Source: Lachnospiraceae bacterium (GTDB lineage Bacteria > Bacillota > Clostridia > Lachnospirales > Lachnospiraceae). From it: a stretch of DNA of 58,013 nt. Positions 19,201 through 25,758 of the stretch are shown piece after piece. Position 1 is the stretch's first letter, and each line of letters starts with the position of its first letter. The notes under the pieces were generated by a model. The model was not told the DNA's origin, did no database searches, and saw nothing but the letters and a program-made list of their open reading frames with translations. The position numbers were made by a program, and so were the translations under genes. The stretch spans positions 1 to 58,013 of the forward strand of contig CAAEWE010000073.1 of NCBI GenBank assembly GCA_900759665.1, written 5' to 3'.

Positions 19201-22048
19201 TCAACAGCATGCCATCCTGATCATATACGTTGACCTGTGCATTGGAAGGATTTCCAAACGTAATATTTTGCTGGCCTTTCCCGTTCAGATACTTTGGATT
19301 TGCCAGATACTCAAAATACATGGTTACCTTCGCATCCTGATCCTTCGTATAAAGCTGCTCCATGGCATCCTGCATTTCCTGAACCTGTTTCGTATCCGAG
19401 CAGTCATAAGTTTTATCGTCAATCGTGTACTTTAAATTGGTGTATGTGTTACGGTAGGTATTCGGATCTGCCATAACCGTCAGCTCGGTATCATTGTAAT
19501 CCAGCTTTACAATATTATATTCTGCCTTTAAGGTCACGTCCGCAACATTGCCTGCGGTGTTATTTTGATCCAGTGTCAGATTTGTATGATCTGCTGCAAC
19601 CCGATAATTTAATCTGCTGTTATTATAATTGTTTCTATTCCATGTAGTTCCCAGTGAAAATGCCGGGTTATATGCCGCAACATTCCCCTGTCCGGTAATC
19701 CCCTTCACACTGTCCCCACGTTTCAGGGAATACTCCTGACCATCCTCCACACCATAAAAGGTGCCGCGCTCTTTATTGGCAACCTTAAATTTTAGTTTTG
19801 AGGCTCTCTGGGATACCAGCGGCCGGAAAGAAATGGTGCTGTTTTTAAACAGATCAAATTTTTTGAAGAAATCTGCATTTAAGACAACAGAAAGATTACT
19901 GCCCCCGGAAACCGTGATCCACTTTTTCCCATCGACAGATGCCTCAATTCCGTTCAATTCCATACAGTCCTCATAGAAATTGTCTAATTTAAAGTTAATG
20001 GCATCGGAACGGTACACATTAAATGATGTGCCGTTGACATTATTTTTGCTGTTCTGCACATTAGAAGAAATGGAATTGATCTTTAATACCGGAGTAATAT
20101 CCTTGGTGGAATCCTGTTTCAATTCGCATTTTCTTGTTTTGTCGTTATATTCCAACTTATATGTTGTTGTATTGTATTTACCGGCTGCCGCCACACACTT
20201 TGCACTGTACTGTTTTAACCGCAGGCGAAGCCAGCCCACATATCCATTGGAATGATTGCCCTCATTCGCCCAGTTCTGTATCGTGACATCCTGCCCCCAC
20301 TGACCGTTTTCAAACGGCTTCGTACACACTGCCCAATCTGTACGGCCGTTATAATACCACATGTGTTTTCCACCATAATACAACTGTGTTCCAAACTTAT
20401 CCTCATGATGATAGTCTGTCACGGTAACCCGCTTAAATTTTTTCCAGCTCCATTTCTTATGAGTCGTAGTCCAGTTTTTACCGGTTCCATAATTATAGTA
20501 ACCAAATTCCAGTTCCTTCGCCCCGTAAGTATAATCATTATTATTGATCTTTATCTGCCGCAGACCGCCGGTGCCTTCAAAACGTGTTTCCTCTTTCTGC
20601 CGCCAGATTCCTCCCTGCAGATATCGCATATCTTTGGACGAAACCGCCCACTGGCCGTTTTCCGGTTTCCATCCGTTCGGACTGATCTTCTCCGCCTTGG
20701 CAGAACCTGCTGTAATCTTTGTCTTTAAATTTTTGGCATCTGCCGCAGAATCAGCCGGAATTGTCACATGACAGGATGATTTCATATACGACGTGCCATC
20801 CTGGCTTAACAATACATAAAAATCCCTGCTTTTTGTCCGGTACTCATTTTTCAGAATATCAATCGAAATTGTTTTCTCTGTCTCTCCGGCGTAAAACTCC
20901 ACCTTTTTTAGACCTGCCTTGTAATCCGCCCCCTGATTGGCGGTTCCCTCACCGGTTCCTAGATAGATCGTATCAAAATAATTCTCTCCGGCGGTACGCC
21001 TGAGCGTTACAACTGCCTTCTTCTGAGAAGCTTTTACCTCCGTACTGCTAAAGATGTACTGTGATCTTTCCACCGCATCATTATCCTTGATATTGACATA
21101 GGCATTGTAGGAATCTCCCACCGGTGCACTGTCCTCTTCCGGAAGCAGTGCGCATACCAGCTGCTCCTCTCCCTCGGAAATCTTATCATCCTTCGGAACT
21201 AAATAGAGGTATTTGACATATTCTCCGTCTTTAAAGTTTAATGTCTTTTCCGTACCTCCCACAGAATCCATAAAGAGCTCAAAGTTCTCTTTGACCTCAT
21301 CTGCCTTTTCGGAATGATCCGCAATTTTCCAGTTTGGCCGATTAGATTTTTTGCCGATTGCGATCTCACGGCTGGCCTTCAAAGAAGTCTTTCCCTCCGT
21401 ACTCTTTGCTGTCCCTGCATTATCAGCTGCTTTTGCACCGGTATTCTTCTCTGTCCCGGCGGTATCCTTCGCATCCGGATACTGATCTAATGGATTTACG
21501 GGAGTAGATACCGCCTGCACCTCAGATTCTGTCTCCGCCTGTGCATTTACTGCATCATCTACTACTTTTTCGCCATCTGTCTGCGTCTGTGTCTCCGTCG
21601 CATCCTCTTTGCTCAGATCCACCTTTTTTTCCATGGCGGTCTCAATCAGGGGAAATGCATCCTTCCCTTTCTTTAACGCAAAAAAACGAGACTTCCCCTC
21701 ATAAATTTTATAATCATCCCCGTAGGAGCTGGTGATGTCGATCGCCTTAAACTTCACCTTCGCACTGCCTTCAGTGCCACCCTGACGAATCACGGCAATC
21801 TCCAGTGCACCATCGCCTTCTTTTACCTCCATCTGGGTTCCCAGGAAGTTAAACAGACCTTTCGGATATTCCTTTACCATCTGTTTTCCATCCTGAATTG
21901 CTTCCCGAAGCTGTGCTTCGTCTATTTTATTTTTCTGCTGCTTTTGCATTGCAGCGGCTGCCACAGTGGAAATATTCCCTGTGGACAGCATCGCCGCCAC
22001 CAGTAGAAACGACACACCCCGTGTCCAATAACTCTTCCATTTTCTCAT
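13220..22048 (-). CDS. Giant secreted multidomain protein (2942 aa)
   Basis: The ATG at 22048 has AGGAG five bases upstream; an in-frame ATG at 22072 lacks one. A signal peptide (GVSFLLVAAMLSTGNISTVA) starts the protein. Early regions contain Calx-beta-like segments, for example near residues 340-430 with VTLRRTAGENYFDTIYLGTG. An acidic stretch of Asp repeats lies near 1440-1465. Residues about 1690-2000 hold Asp-box/sialidase-like turns (SELVYSISKDNGVQWSVPVS), and around 2370 is a CARDB-like beta domain. A Pro/Thr/Ala repeat linker (about 2771-2846) leads to a Lys-rich C-terminal domain like that of the protease. There is no LPXTG motif. It is probably a cell-surface adhesin, ligand-binding or contact protein. 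It follows the GG-peptide gene by 73 bp, so the two are probably co-expressed under control of the divergent two-component system. Confidence 0.88.
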   Translation of the reverse strand: MRKWKSYWTRGVSFLLVAAMLSTGNISTVAAAAMQKQQKNKIDEAQLREAIQDGKQMVKEYPKGLFNFLGTQMEVKEGDGALEIAVIRQGGTEGSAKVKFKAIDITSSYGDDYKIYEGKSRFFALKKGKDAFPLIETAMEKKVDLSKEDATETQTQTDGEKVVDDAVNAQAETESEVQAVSTPVNPLDQYPDAKDTAGTEKNTGAKAADNAGTAKSTEGKTSLKASREIAIGKKSNRPNWKIADHSEKADEVKENFELFMDSVGGTEKTLNFKDGEYVKYLYLVPKDDKISEGEEQLVCALLPEEDSAPVGDSYNAYVNIKDNDAVERSQYIFSSTEVKASQKKAVVTLRRTAGENYFDTIYLGTGEGTANQGADYKAGLKKVEFYAGETEKTISIDILKNEYRTKSRDFYVLLSQDGTSYMKSSCHVTIPADSAADAKNLKTKITAGSAKAEKISPNGWKPENGQWAVSSKDMRYLQGGIWRQKEETRFEGTGGLRQIKINNNDYTYGAKELEFGYYNYGTGKNWTTTHKKWSWKKFKRVTVTDYHHEDKFGTQLYYGGKHMWYYNGRTDWAVCTKPFENGQWGQDVTIQNWANEGNHSNGYVGWLRLRLKQYSAKCVAAAGKYNTTTYKLEYNDKTRKCELKQDSTKDITPVLKINSISSNVQNSKNNVNGTSFNVYRSDAINFKLDNFYEDCMELNGIEASVDGKKWITVSGGSNLSVVLNADFFKKFDLFKNSTISFRPLVSQRASKLKFKVANKERGTFYGVEDGQEYSLKRGDSVKGITGQGNVAAYNPAFSLGTTWNRNNYNNSRLNYRVAADHTNLTLDQNNTAGNVADVTLKAEYNIVKLDYNDTELTVMADPNTYRNTYTNLKYTIDDKTYDCSDTKQVQEMQDAMEQLYTKDQDAKVTMYFEYLANPKYLNGKGQQNITFGNPSNAQVNVYDQDGMLLKDASRTVEPVEKDGKFTFTISDTWKNLGWVDGTSCTITFKGRKQTSLETEVDFLAGSGGYVTVSDATDVLADSKGNRMGNLARDLVFNNVNPFTDYTMTSYISPMYIGRWGDYSVDADNSGNADKENVQKAQERLKDLGFSEDLAGNVNIYYGNVFQYKPETYAKSKVYYDFVKRDTSTATDNTLLVQLTQEARTVINPKKKVEVPLTDATVTFAGIDKVSGDEEGFYESEGSYEKGKTYTARVNLDSMSYMVSVQGTGYTKASIDPSQYMFPDNFCATIDGESTGVRTNGNSLLSIVDGETEFTFGFSNASAVKPNKAVVTILRKGNEVYKQTIKRDDKSSLFKLSLNTLKAGVKGGDKMTIRGVFSEKVQGKEVDHVYPAVNVGLTFQNKLTAVKVASSFKTPFNKVLKLIGKVSTKFDLPLDYDLESLGNTTPYTDPETGAEINAIQVAFGYNSTVMKDLKQQQLEHRAENKGEGMSGRDNIRQYMESLMGDDGNDDDVDDDKDDKDEKQTPAPKKDLNESKKAAEKAQESAAPQKSSMGSSSFNFDFSVAVILTVESGIDADGEADGNYYFNSLALIASANADFQYSVSYMTPIGVEIIAELQVGGKAVAAFSAESSNGRRYDDVFNLTKAGEDKEGDFHLNKDNFSLYTKFMLAPTITVGAGVGVGKVINVIVSGTADFDFGFTMPIMGENESSAGYGNVTLSAALKLKILFIKKKWTLYKGEKMSLFHYGASSVGEMLSDFTENYLYEDIDDDSNTEKFARDYLKNQSKWQPYDMSAKAVDAGKEIVLQEGAYPNPQSRIIEIGDEKLLAVFLTDKGDRADINRSELVYSISKDNGVQWSVPVSVSDDGTWDEAPALYKVGNDKVLVTWSDASREYTKDDDTKTVLSQLDISGAWFDIESGKMGDEFRITQTTEDEVMADTDPMIAYDEETNRLAVYYTKTDYADTRSQLDETAKGDIVSDENADNVEEVTTYGDIINGYNVIACRMGTLKGDTLTWDAADPELPEAYGQRFVDLGVAAVVSESAIEVDTGNTAMVEDENGDMVERPVTETRIVTDLVVDENSDPRVVDSDSISYNGLSLYAYTIDRDANLETTNDQQLYLQIYNFEEDTFHHPIQITADAMQTAKPQFVRCKGMTYLYWLHGGDIQYLNVSDVVSSLDTENSYLEKKQVTMKDQTTREVYVLNKYKNDPVVTAIQHRSETDAEGNVTEDRISDYDVQANDTSMYVLWSAVDTSVKDKEKTGAANTVRETQLYGAYCEPMLESAEESFAYEDTDELTYQFAEGKDNTTYPVSFTAQKEMTLGDGTVLSPGDVYQIDYSKEEDLNGQTGIVKAGDPAKVKSIRSCDGYNWSEPVQITDGKGANYTDVSFRINEDGWMQAMFAKGQQKLDDNNVFEEDEAAKALCVQNFVVTSELVCGEITTDKELYTKNESIAFTLDVTNDGLKPVTGAQYRMYLKNGDQILGEEPEWSALGDIPKTDDPGVFLGGNTVTLSGSGDLNADQIDGTTIVVEIKNGNQVDTLEKKLEEKAVLSIQADNVQLLDEKTASVSLQIANNGNKDFKGNLAIKEGDQILEEEKDYEIPYGESKRLEKTIDISKCKFGEVMIQEDGSRKDAITLTAEYGDIWQQFEVSREVSRWEGIASDAVKSISIGQYEITKDSASTDQSVLDTISSVQPLQKVDKTLEITEDQIMKLDTIYDVDDSDGAGSDLKKAGLDAKGILNTTWSVSDDSIAYVDENGVFVPLKEGEVSITAKTYPGGEITAADPFVPIGIDGEKNDDFGTLIQSEGEGWFREDRAMYLVPESLIRTTTIKVKVTKAAAKPTETPAAPTEIPTAAPGVTPPAAPTETSAVPTETSTAPTETSAAPGVTPPTVPTETSAAPEETSPAATQKPATTSVKKTTLKVTLHKKGDRIMVKSLPKAKITTVIYKNKKTALKGKKAGRLKKYGVVKANKKGKVTIRLKKKLKKKQAVRVTAVKKPYKQKTVVKVKK
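13510..13735 (-). repeat. Degenerate Pro/Thr repeat linker in the giant protein
   Basis: The DNA encodes runs of PTETSAAP, PTEIPTAAP and PGVTPP, a low-complexity spacer of about 75 residues before the basic C-terminal domain. The repeated codons make a short direct-repeat array. Such linkers usually span the peptidoglycan. Confidence 0.85.
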
Positions 22049-22121
22049 ACAACTCCTGCCTTTCTTTTTCATACAATGAATCCCTTTTTGCGGATGTCAT
22101 ATTGATCCCACCGGTATTTTC

Positions 22122-22280
22122 CTAAATCTTATTGATCGTATCGGCACTGATGTCTGTTGTCTTTTCTTTCCTGACGTCCCGCAGGCTGTAGCCTCCCGCT
22201 ACCTGATCCAGATCATCAAGGGTAAGCTCTTCTGCCTCCTGTCCTTTTGTCTCCACATTCATTCCGTTGTTCTTTTCCAT
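22122..22280 (-). CDS. Double-glycine leader peptide, probable exported signal or bacteriocin precursor (52 aa)
   Basis: The ATG at 22280 has AAAGGAG six bases upstream; the longer reading from 22346 has no such site. Residues 1-30 form an acidic leader ending EELTLDDLDQVAGG, with hydrophobic residues at -4 (Val), -7 (Leu) and -12 (Leu) relative to the cut, the classical pattern read by C39 peptidases. The predicted product is residues 31-52, 22 residues starting YSLRDVRK and ending DTINKI: charged, linear, without cysteine, with Thr at core positions 11, 12 and 18. It is first in an operon that contains a C39 exporter and lies divergent from a LytTR/GHKL pair, the layout of ComC with ComDE. 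A pheromone is my first reading; a bacteriocin or a modified RiPP is possible, although no maturase is visible. Confidence 0.85.
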   Translation of the reverse strand: MEKNNGMNVETKGQEAEELTLDDLDQVAGGYSLRDVRKEKTTDISADTINKI

Positions 22281-22338
22281 AGTCGTCTCCTTTCCCCACA
22301 CATCCATGTGGCTGCACTGCAATAATCCATAATCTTCT

Positions 22339-22368
22339 ACTATCATGATACCATCGGTATCTTTTCAA
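22339..22368 (-). promoter_or_regulatory. Candidate promoter and operator of the peptide operon
   Basis: On the minus strand TTGAAA (22363-22368) and GATAGT (22339-22344) are separated by 18 bases. Between them lies the perfect inverted repeat GATACC-GAT-GGTATC (22347-22361), well placed to act as an operator. The -10 box is weak, as is usual for activated promoters. The assignment is by eye. Confidence 0.45.
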
Positions 22369-22394
22369 TTCACCTGCATTCTATCTCCTAAATT

Positions 22395-22421
22395 ATGCAC
22401 TTGGTCAAAAAAAGTGTGCAT
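22395..22421. promoter_or_regulatory. Inverted repeat in the divergent intergenic region
   Basis: ATGCAC (22395-22400) and GTGCAT (22416-22421) form an inverted repeat with a 15-base spacer, between the peptide gene and the LytTR regulator gene. It lies about 40 bp upstream of the regulator's -10 box and about 27 bp upstream of the peptide operon's -35 box, so it could serve both directions. LytTR proteins usually bind direct repeats, so the binder is uncertain. Confidence 0.4.
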
Positions 22422-22456
22422 TTATGCGGATTTTATATTTTATTCTTTTTCATTTA

Positions 22457-22465
22457 TGTTATACT
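22457..22465 (+). promoter_or_regulatory. Extended -10 promoter of the LytTR regulator gene
   Basis: TG-T-TATACT is a good extended -10 element 55 bases before the regulator's ATG. No consensus -35 lies 17 bases upstream, consistent with an extended -10 or an activated promoter. Confidence 0.55.
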
Positions 22466-22519
22466 TATATGAAGGAGAAAACGTTACTTTTTTACGACAT
22501 CAGGAGAAGGATAAAATTT

Positions 22520-23242
22520 ATGAAAATAACCATTTGCGATGATGACCGGGAGCTTCACCCGCTTCTTGCCGGATATATTAAGGATTTTTTTGTTCAGAAC
22601 AAACCGGAGCTTTTAAACGATATTATATTTTCTCATTTCTTTTGCGGAGAAGAATTTTTAAAAAATCCCCATGCGGATATTTTGTTTACAGATATCTATA
22701 TGGATTCCCTTTCCGGTATCGACATGCTGCAACGGATACCCAAAAAGTATCATCCCCGCTATATTATTTTTATTACGACCAGCCGCGATTTTGCCATCGA
22801 AGCCTTTCAGATGAATGCAGTTCATTATCTTGTGAAGCCCTTTACCAAAGAGGATGTTTTTACTGCACTGAATCGCTGTCAGATTCGTGAAGCCGCAGCA
22901 CCGGTACTGGCAATTCACGTCGCCTCCGGCCTGATCACGATTCCTCTCTCTTCAATCCAATACATAGAATCCTTTAATAAACGTATCCTGATCCACACAC
23001 CGGATCAGACATTATCCATCTATGATTCCCTTGCTGCCCTGACAAAACAGTTAGATCAGCGATTTATGCAGCCACACCGGAGCTATATTATATCCATGGC
23101 ACATATTGCCGCCTTTTACTATGACCATCTTGTCATGGACAACGGACTGGAAATTACCCTGTCCCGCAAAAAACGGGCAGAACTAAAGGAACAGTACCAC
23201 CATTATTTATCAGAAATTACCAGAGGAGAGTATTTGTTATGA
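22520..23242 (+). CDS. LytTR-family response regulator (240 aa)
   Basis: A receiver domain (acidic pocket CDDD at 6-9, phospho-acceptor Asp58 in ILFTDIYMD, Lys in LVKPF) is joined to a C-terminal LytTR DNA-binding domain (IPLSSIQYIESFNKR through QPHRSYIISM). I start it at the ATG at 22520, where the receiver begins and AGGAGAAGG lies upstream, rather than at 22424. It overlaps the kinase start by four bases (ATGA), so the two are co-translated. AgrA/ComE-type regulators of this kind respond to secreted peptides. The divergent double-glycine peptide operon is the obvious target and source of the signal. Confidence 0.92.
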   Translation: MKITICDDDRELHPLLAGYIKDFFVQNKPELLNDIIFSHFFCGEEFLKNPHADILFTDIYMDSLSGIDMLQRIPKKYHPRYIIFITTSRDFAIEAFQMNAVHYLVKPFTKEDVFTALNRCQIREAAAPVLAIHVASGLITIPLSSIQYIESFNKRILIHTPDQTLSIYDSLAALTKQLDQRFMQPHRSYIISMAHIAAFYYDHLVMDNGLEITLSRKKRAELKEQYHHYLSEITRGEYLL

Positions 23243-24591
23243 TTATATTTATTCGATTATTTTGGGGATGCTTTATCCAGCTGTTTCCGTTTTCCCTTTT
23301 ATGTATCTATCCTTTTCAGGGACGCTGCAGGTATTCGGACCACCGCTGTCTGCGCCTTCTGATTCTGGGAATTTTTGTACTATCCTGCATTTTCTCCGGC
23401 ATTTGTGTAATGATGCATTCTTTTCACCTGGTTTCCCCGGAAAGGGAATATCTGACTTCCAATGTTCTGTTTATGCTCCTGCTGATCCCATGTCTTTTTC
23501 TTTATATTCATTCGACATTTGGTATCCCGGAAATGAAATTATTTGTCTTTCTTTTTGCTGTGACTGCTGCTTTTGTCATGACATCCCTGTGCAATTTAGT
23601 ATTTGTTCATATCCCCGATCCACATAAATCCGATCATCTGCCTTATTCTTATGGCTTCCTTCCAATCCTCCTTGCATCCTCCCTGTTATGCCTTCCCCCA
23701 CTGATGCTCCTGTTGAAGAAAAAGTTCATACCCACAAGCAGCTTTCTCGGCAAGAAGGAATACCGGCAGCTTTGTTTTCTGGCTCTGATTCTTTTTATCA
23801 TCCTTTTAGTGGGATTTGTTCCATTGTTTGACAACGGCCGTTACAGCATCTACATGCTCTGTCTGTATCTGGGACTGATCTTCTGCGCATTTCTGATCTA
23901 TTATATTTTCTTCCAGATCTTTGCTCTGGAAATGAAACGTTTCGAATCGGACCGTCTGCTGGAGCACTCCAGACAACAGATGGAGGCACAGAACGAATAT
24001 TACAAAAATATTATCGAAAAAACAGAAGAAAACCGCCGCCTCCGACACGATTTCCGCCAACATCTTATTGTGATCCAGGGGTTTGCGGCGGAACAAAATT
24101 ACAATAAACTGACAGAATATCTTGCAGATCATTTAAAACATCTGGATACGCTTGCCATTCCTCAATACTCCAATCATATGATCATCAATATTCTTCTGCA
24201 TCACTACCACAGAATCTGCCAGGAGGAATCCATTGAATTTGTAACCGCCATTCCTGTACTTCCTAAGCTGTCCATCTCCGACACGGATCTTTCTGCCCTG
24301 CTGGGAAATCTGTTGGAAAATGCCTTAAATGGAGCCCGCCACGCCATTTCCGGCCACAAATACATCCATGTCCATATGCGAGTTCATGGCAACCAGTTTG
24401 TCATCACCGTAGACAACGGTTTTGACGGTGTGGTAGAGGAAGTACGGGACACGTATCTTTCCACAAAAAAAGACCATACAGGCTATGGTCTTCTAAGTGT
24501 ACGGCAGATCTGTAAAAAATATGACGGCACAGGCACGTTCTCCCACGAAGGAACTGTCTTTCATGCCTCTGCCGTCATTACGATCTCTTAA
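23239..24591 (+). CDS. GHKL-domain sensor histidine kinase, AgrC/ComD type (450 aa)
   Basis: The first ~230 residues are hydrophobic, with six or seven predicted membrane helices and no large outside domain, as in peptide-pheromone receptors. A coiled-coil segment (about 235-270) leads to the phospho-acceptor His in RRLRHDFRQHL and a GHKL ATPase with N-box LLGNLLENALNGA and a G-box at HTGYGLLSV. Its ATG overlaps the regulator stop. Together they should form a two-component pair that senses a peptide outside the cell, most simply the core of the double-glycine peptide encoded divergently. The ligand is inferred from position. Confidence 0.92.
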   Translation: MIIFIRLFWGCFIQLFPFSLLCIYPFQGRCRYSDHRCLRLLILGIFVLSCIFSGICVMMHSFHLVSPEREYLTSNVLFMLLLIPCLFLYIHSTFGIPEMKLFVFLFAVTAAFVMTSLCNLVFVHIPDPHKSDHLPYSYGFLPILLASSLLCLPPLMLLLKKKFIPTSSFLGKKEYRQLCFLALILFIILLVGFVPLFDNGRYSIYMLCLYLGLIFCAFLIYYIFFQIFALEMKRFESDRLLEHSRQQMEAQNEYYKNIIEKTEENRRLRHDFRQHLIVIQGFAAEQNYNKLTEYLADHLKHLDTLAIPQYSNHMIINILLHHYHRICQEESIEFVTAIPVLPKLSISDTDLSALLGNLLENALNGARHAISGHKYIHVHMRVHGNQFVITVDNGFDGVVEEVRDTYLSTKKDHTGYGLLSVRQICKKYDGTGTFSHEGTVFHASAVITIS

Positions 24592-24665
24592 ATATTTCAT
24601 TATTGTACCCGCACGAAATCTATGCGAGTCTGTTTTTGCTCAAAACTGTCTCTTGCCATATTTTA

Positions 24666-25730
24666 TTATCTGTTCTGAGCTATGATCTGTTCTGTCTCCC
24701 GGATAAACCGTTCCATCTCTTCCTGCGTTCCAATGGAGATCCTCAGATAATTGTCAATCCGCTTCTGTCCGAAATGTCGTACAAAGATATGTTTCTCCCG
24801 GAGCGCATCAAAGATGGTCTGTGCCGGTACACTCTCATGAACCGCAAAGATAAAGTTCGTCTGGGAATCCCGGAAAGAAAATCCCAGCCGCTTCAGTTCC
24901 TTTTTGGTCCACTCTCTTGTCTCGACCACCTTTGCCACAGTCTCCCGGAAATATGACTCATCCTCCAGTGCCGCCTTACCCAGGGCTACGGAAAGTCTTG
25001 TCATCGGATAGCTGTTGTAGGAATAACGTACATCATTCATGGCACGGATTAACTCCGGATCACCCATGGCATATCCAATGCGCATGCCCGCCAGTGAACG
25101 GGATTTGGAATAAGTCTGTACGATCAGCACATTGTCATACTCTTTGGTCAGCTCCAGTGCAGAGCTTCCGCTAAAGTCCGCATATGCTTCATCAATGATC
25201 ACAACTACATCCCGGTTATGCTCGATCACATCCCGCAGGAAATCCAGGCTCTGCAGGACACCGGTCGGTGCATTTGGATTGGCGATGACCACACCGCCGT
25301 TTTCTTTATAATAATCCTCCGGGATCAGATCAAAATGGGCATCCAGCGCCGGTCTCTCATATGGAATCCGAAACAGCTCTGCCCAGACATCATAGAAAGA
25401 ATATGTAATATCCGGAAACAGGATTGGCTTTTTAGAATTGAAAAATGTCATAAACGCAATGGCAAGTACATCATCGGAGCCAACGCCCAGAAACACCTGA
25501 TCACTCTGCAGACCATAGCGCTTTGCCAGTGCATCCACCAGTACCTGTGAATTGGGATCCGGATAAAGCCGGAGGCTGTCGCAGTCAAAATTCATTAGTG
25601 TCTCTACCACCTTTGGTGATGGGGGATATGGGTTCTCGTTAGTGTTCAGCTTGACCATATCCGGCAGATTTGGCTGCTCTCCCGGCACATATGGCTCGAT
25701 TGTCCGTAAGTTGTCTTTCCATGTACTCAT
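24666..25730 (-). CDS. hisC: Histidinol-phosphate aminotransferase (354 aa)
   Basis: A fold-type I PLP aminotransferase of the HisC subgroup: LNTNENPYPPSPKV at the start, ANPNAPTG, the PLP-binding Lys in QTYSKSRSLAGMRIGY, and the C-terminal RHFGQKRIDNYLRISIGT with a phosphate-binding Arg. It interconverts imidazole-acetol phosphate and histidinol phosphate in histidine synthesis; some homologues also act on aromatic 2-oxo acids. It stands 28 bp after another aminotransferase gene rather than in a his operon, so the real substrate could be broader. The ATG at 25730 has GAGGA upstream. Confidence 0.9.
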   Translation of the reverse strand: MSTWKDNLRTIEPYVPGEQPNLPDMVKLNTNENPYPPSPKVVETLMNFDCDSLRLYPDPNSQVLVDALAKRYGLQSDQVFLGVGSDDVLAIAFMTFFNSKKPILFPDITYSFYDVWAELFRIPYERPALDAHFDLIPEDYYKENGGVVIANPNAPTGVLQSLDFLRDVIEHNRDVVVIIDEAYADFSGSSALELTKEYDNVLIVQTYSKSRSLAGMRIGYAMGDPELIRAMNDVRYSYNSYPMTRLSVALGKAALEDESYFRETVAKVVETREWTKKELKRLGFSFRDSQTNFIFAVHESVPAQTIFDALREKHIFVRHFGQKRIDNYLRISIGTQEEMERFIRETEQIIAQNR

Positions 25731-25758
25731 TGCTCATCCTCATTTCTGTGTAGTTGTT

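Noticed and set aside
225..22280. A lanthipeptide, sactipeptide or thiopeptide cluster
   Set aside because: No LanM/LanBC, YcaO, radical-SAM or nitrile-hydratase-like gene is visible and the core has no cysteine; only the exporter resembles the NHLM module.
24600..24640. A possible terminator between the kinase and hisC (CGCA...TGCG before TTTTT)
   Set aside because: The stem is only four pairs with a long loop; too weak to call, although convergent genes there would need one.
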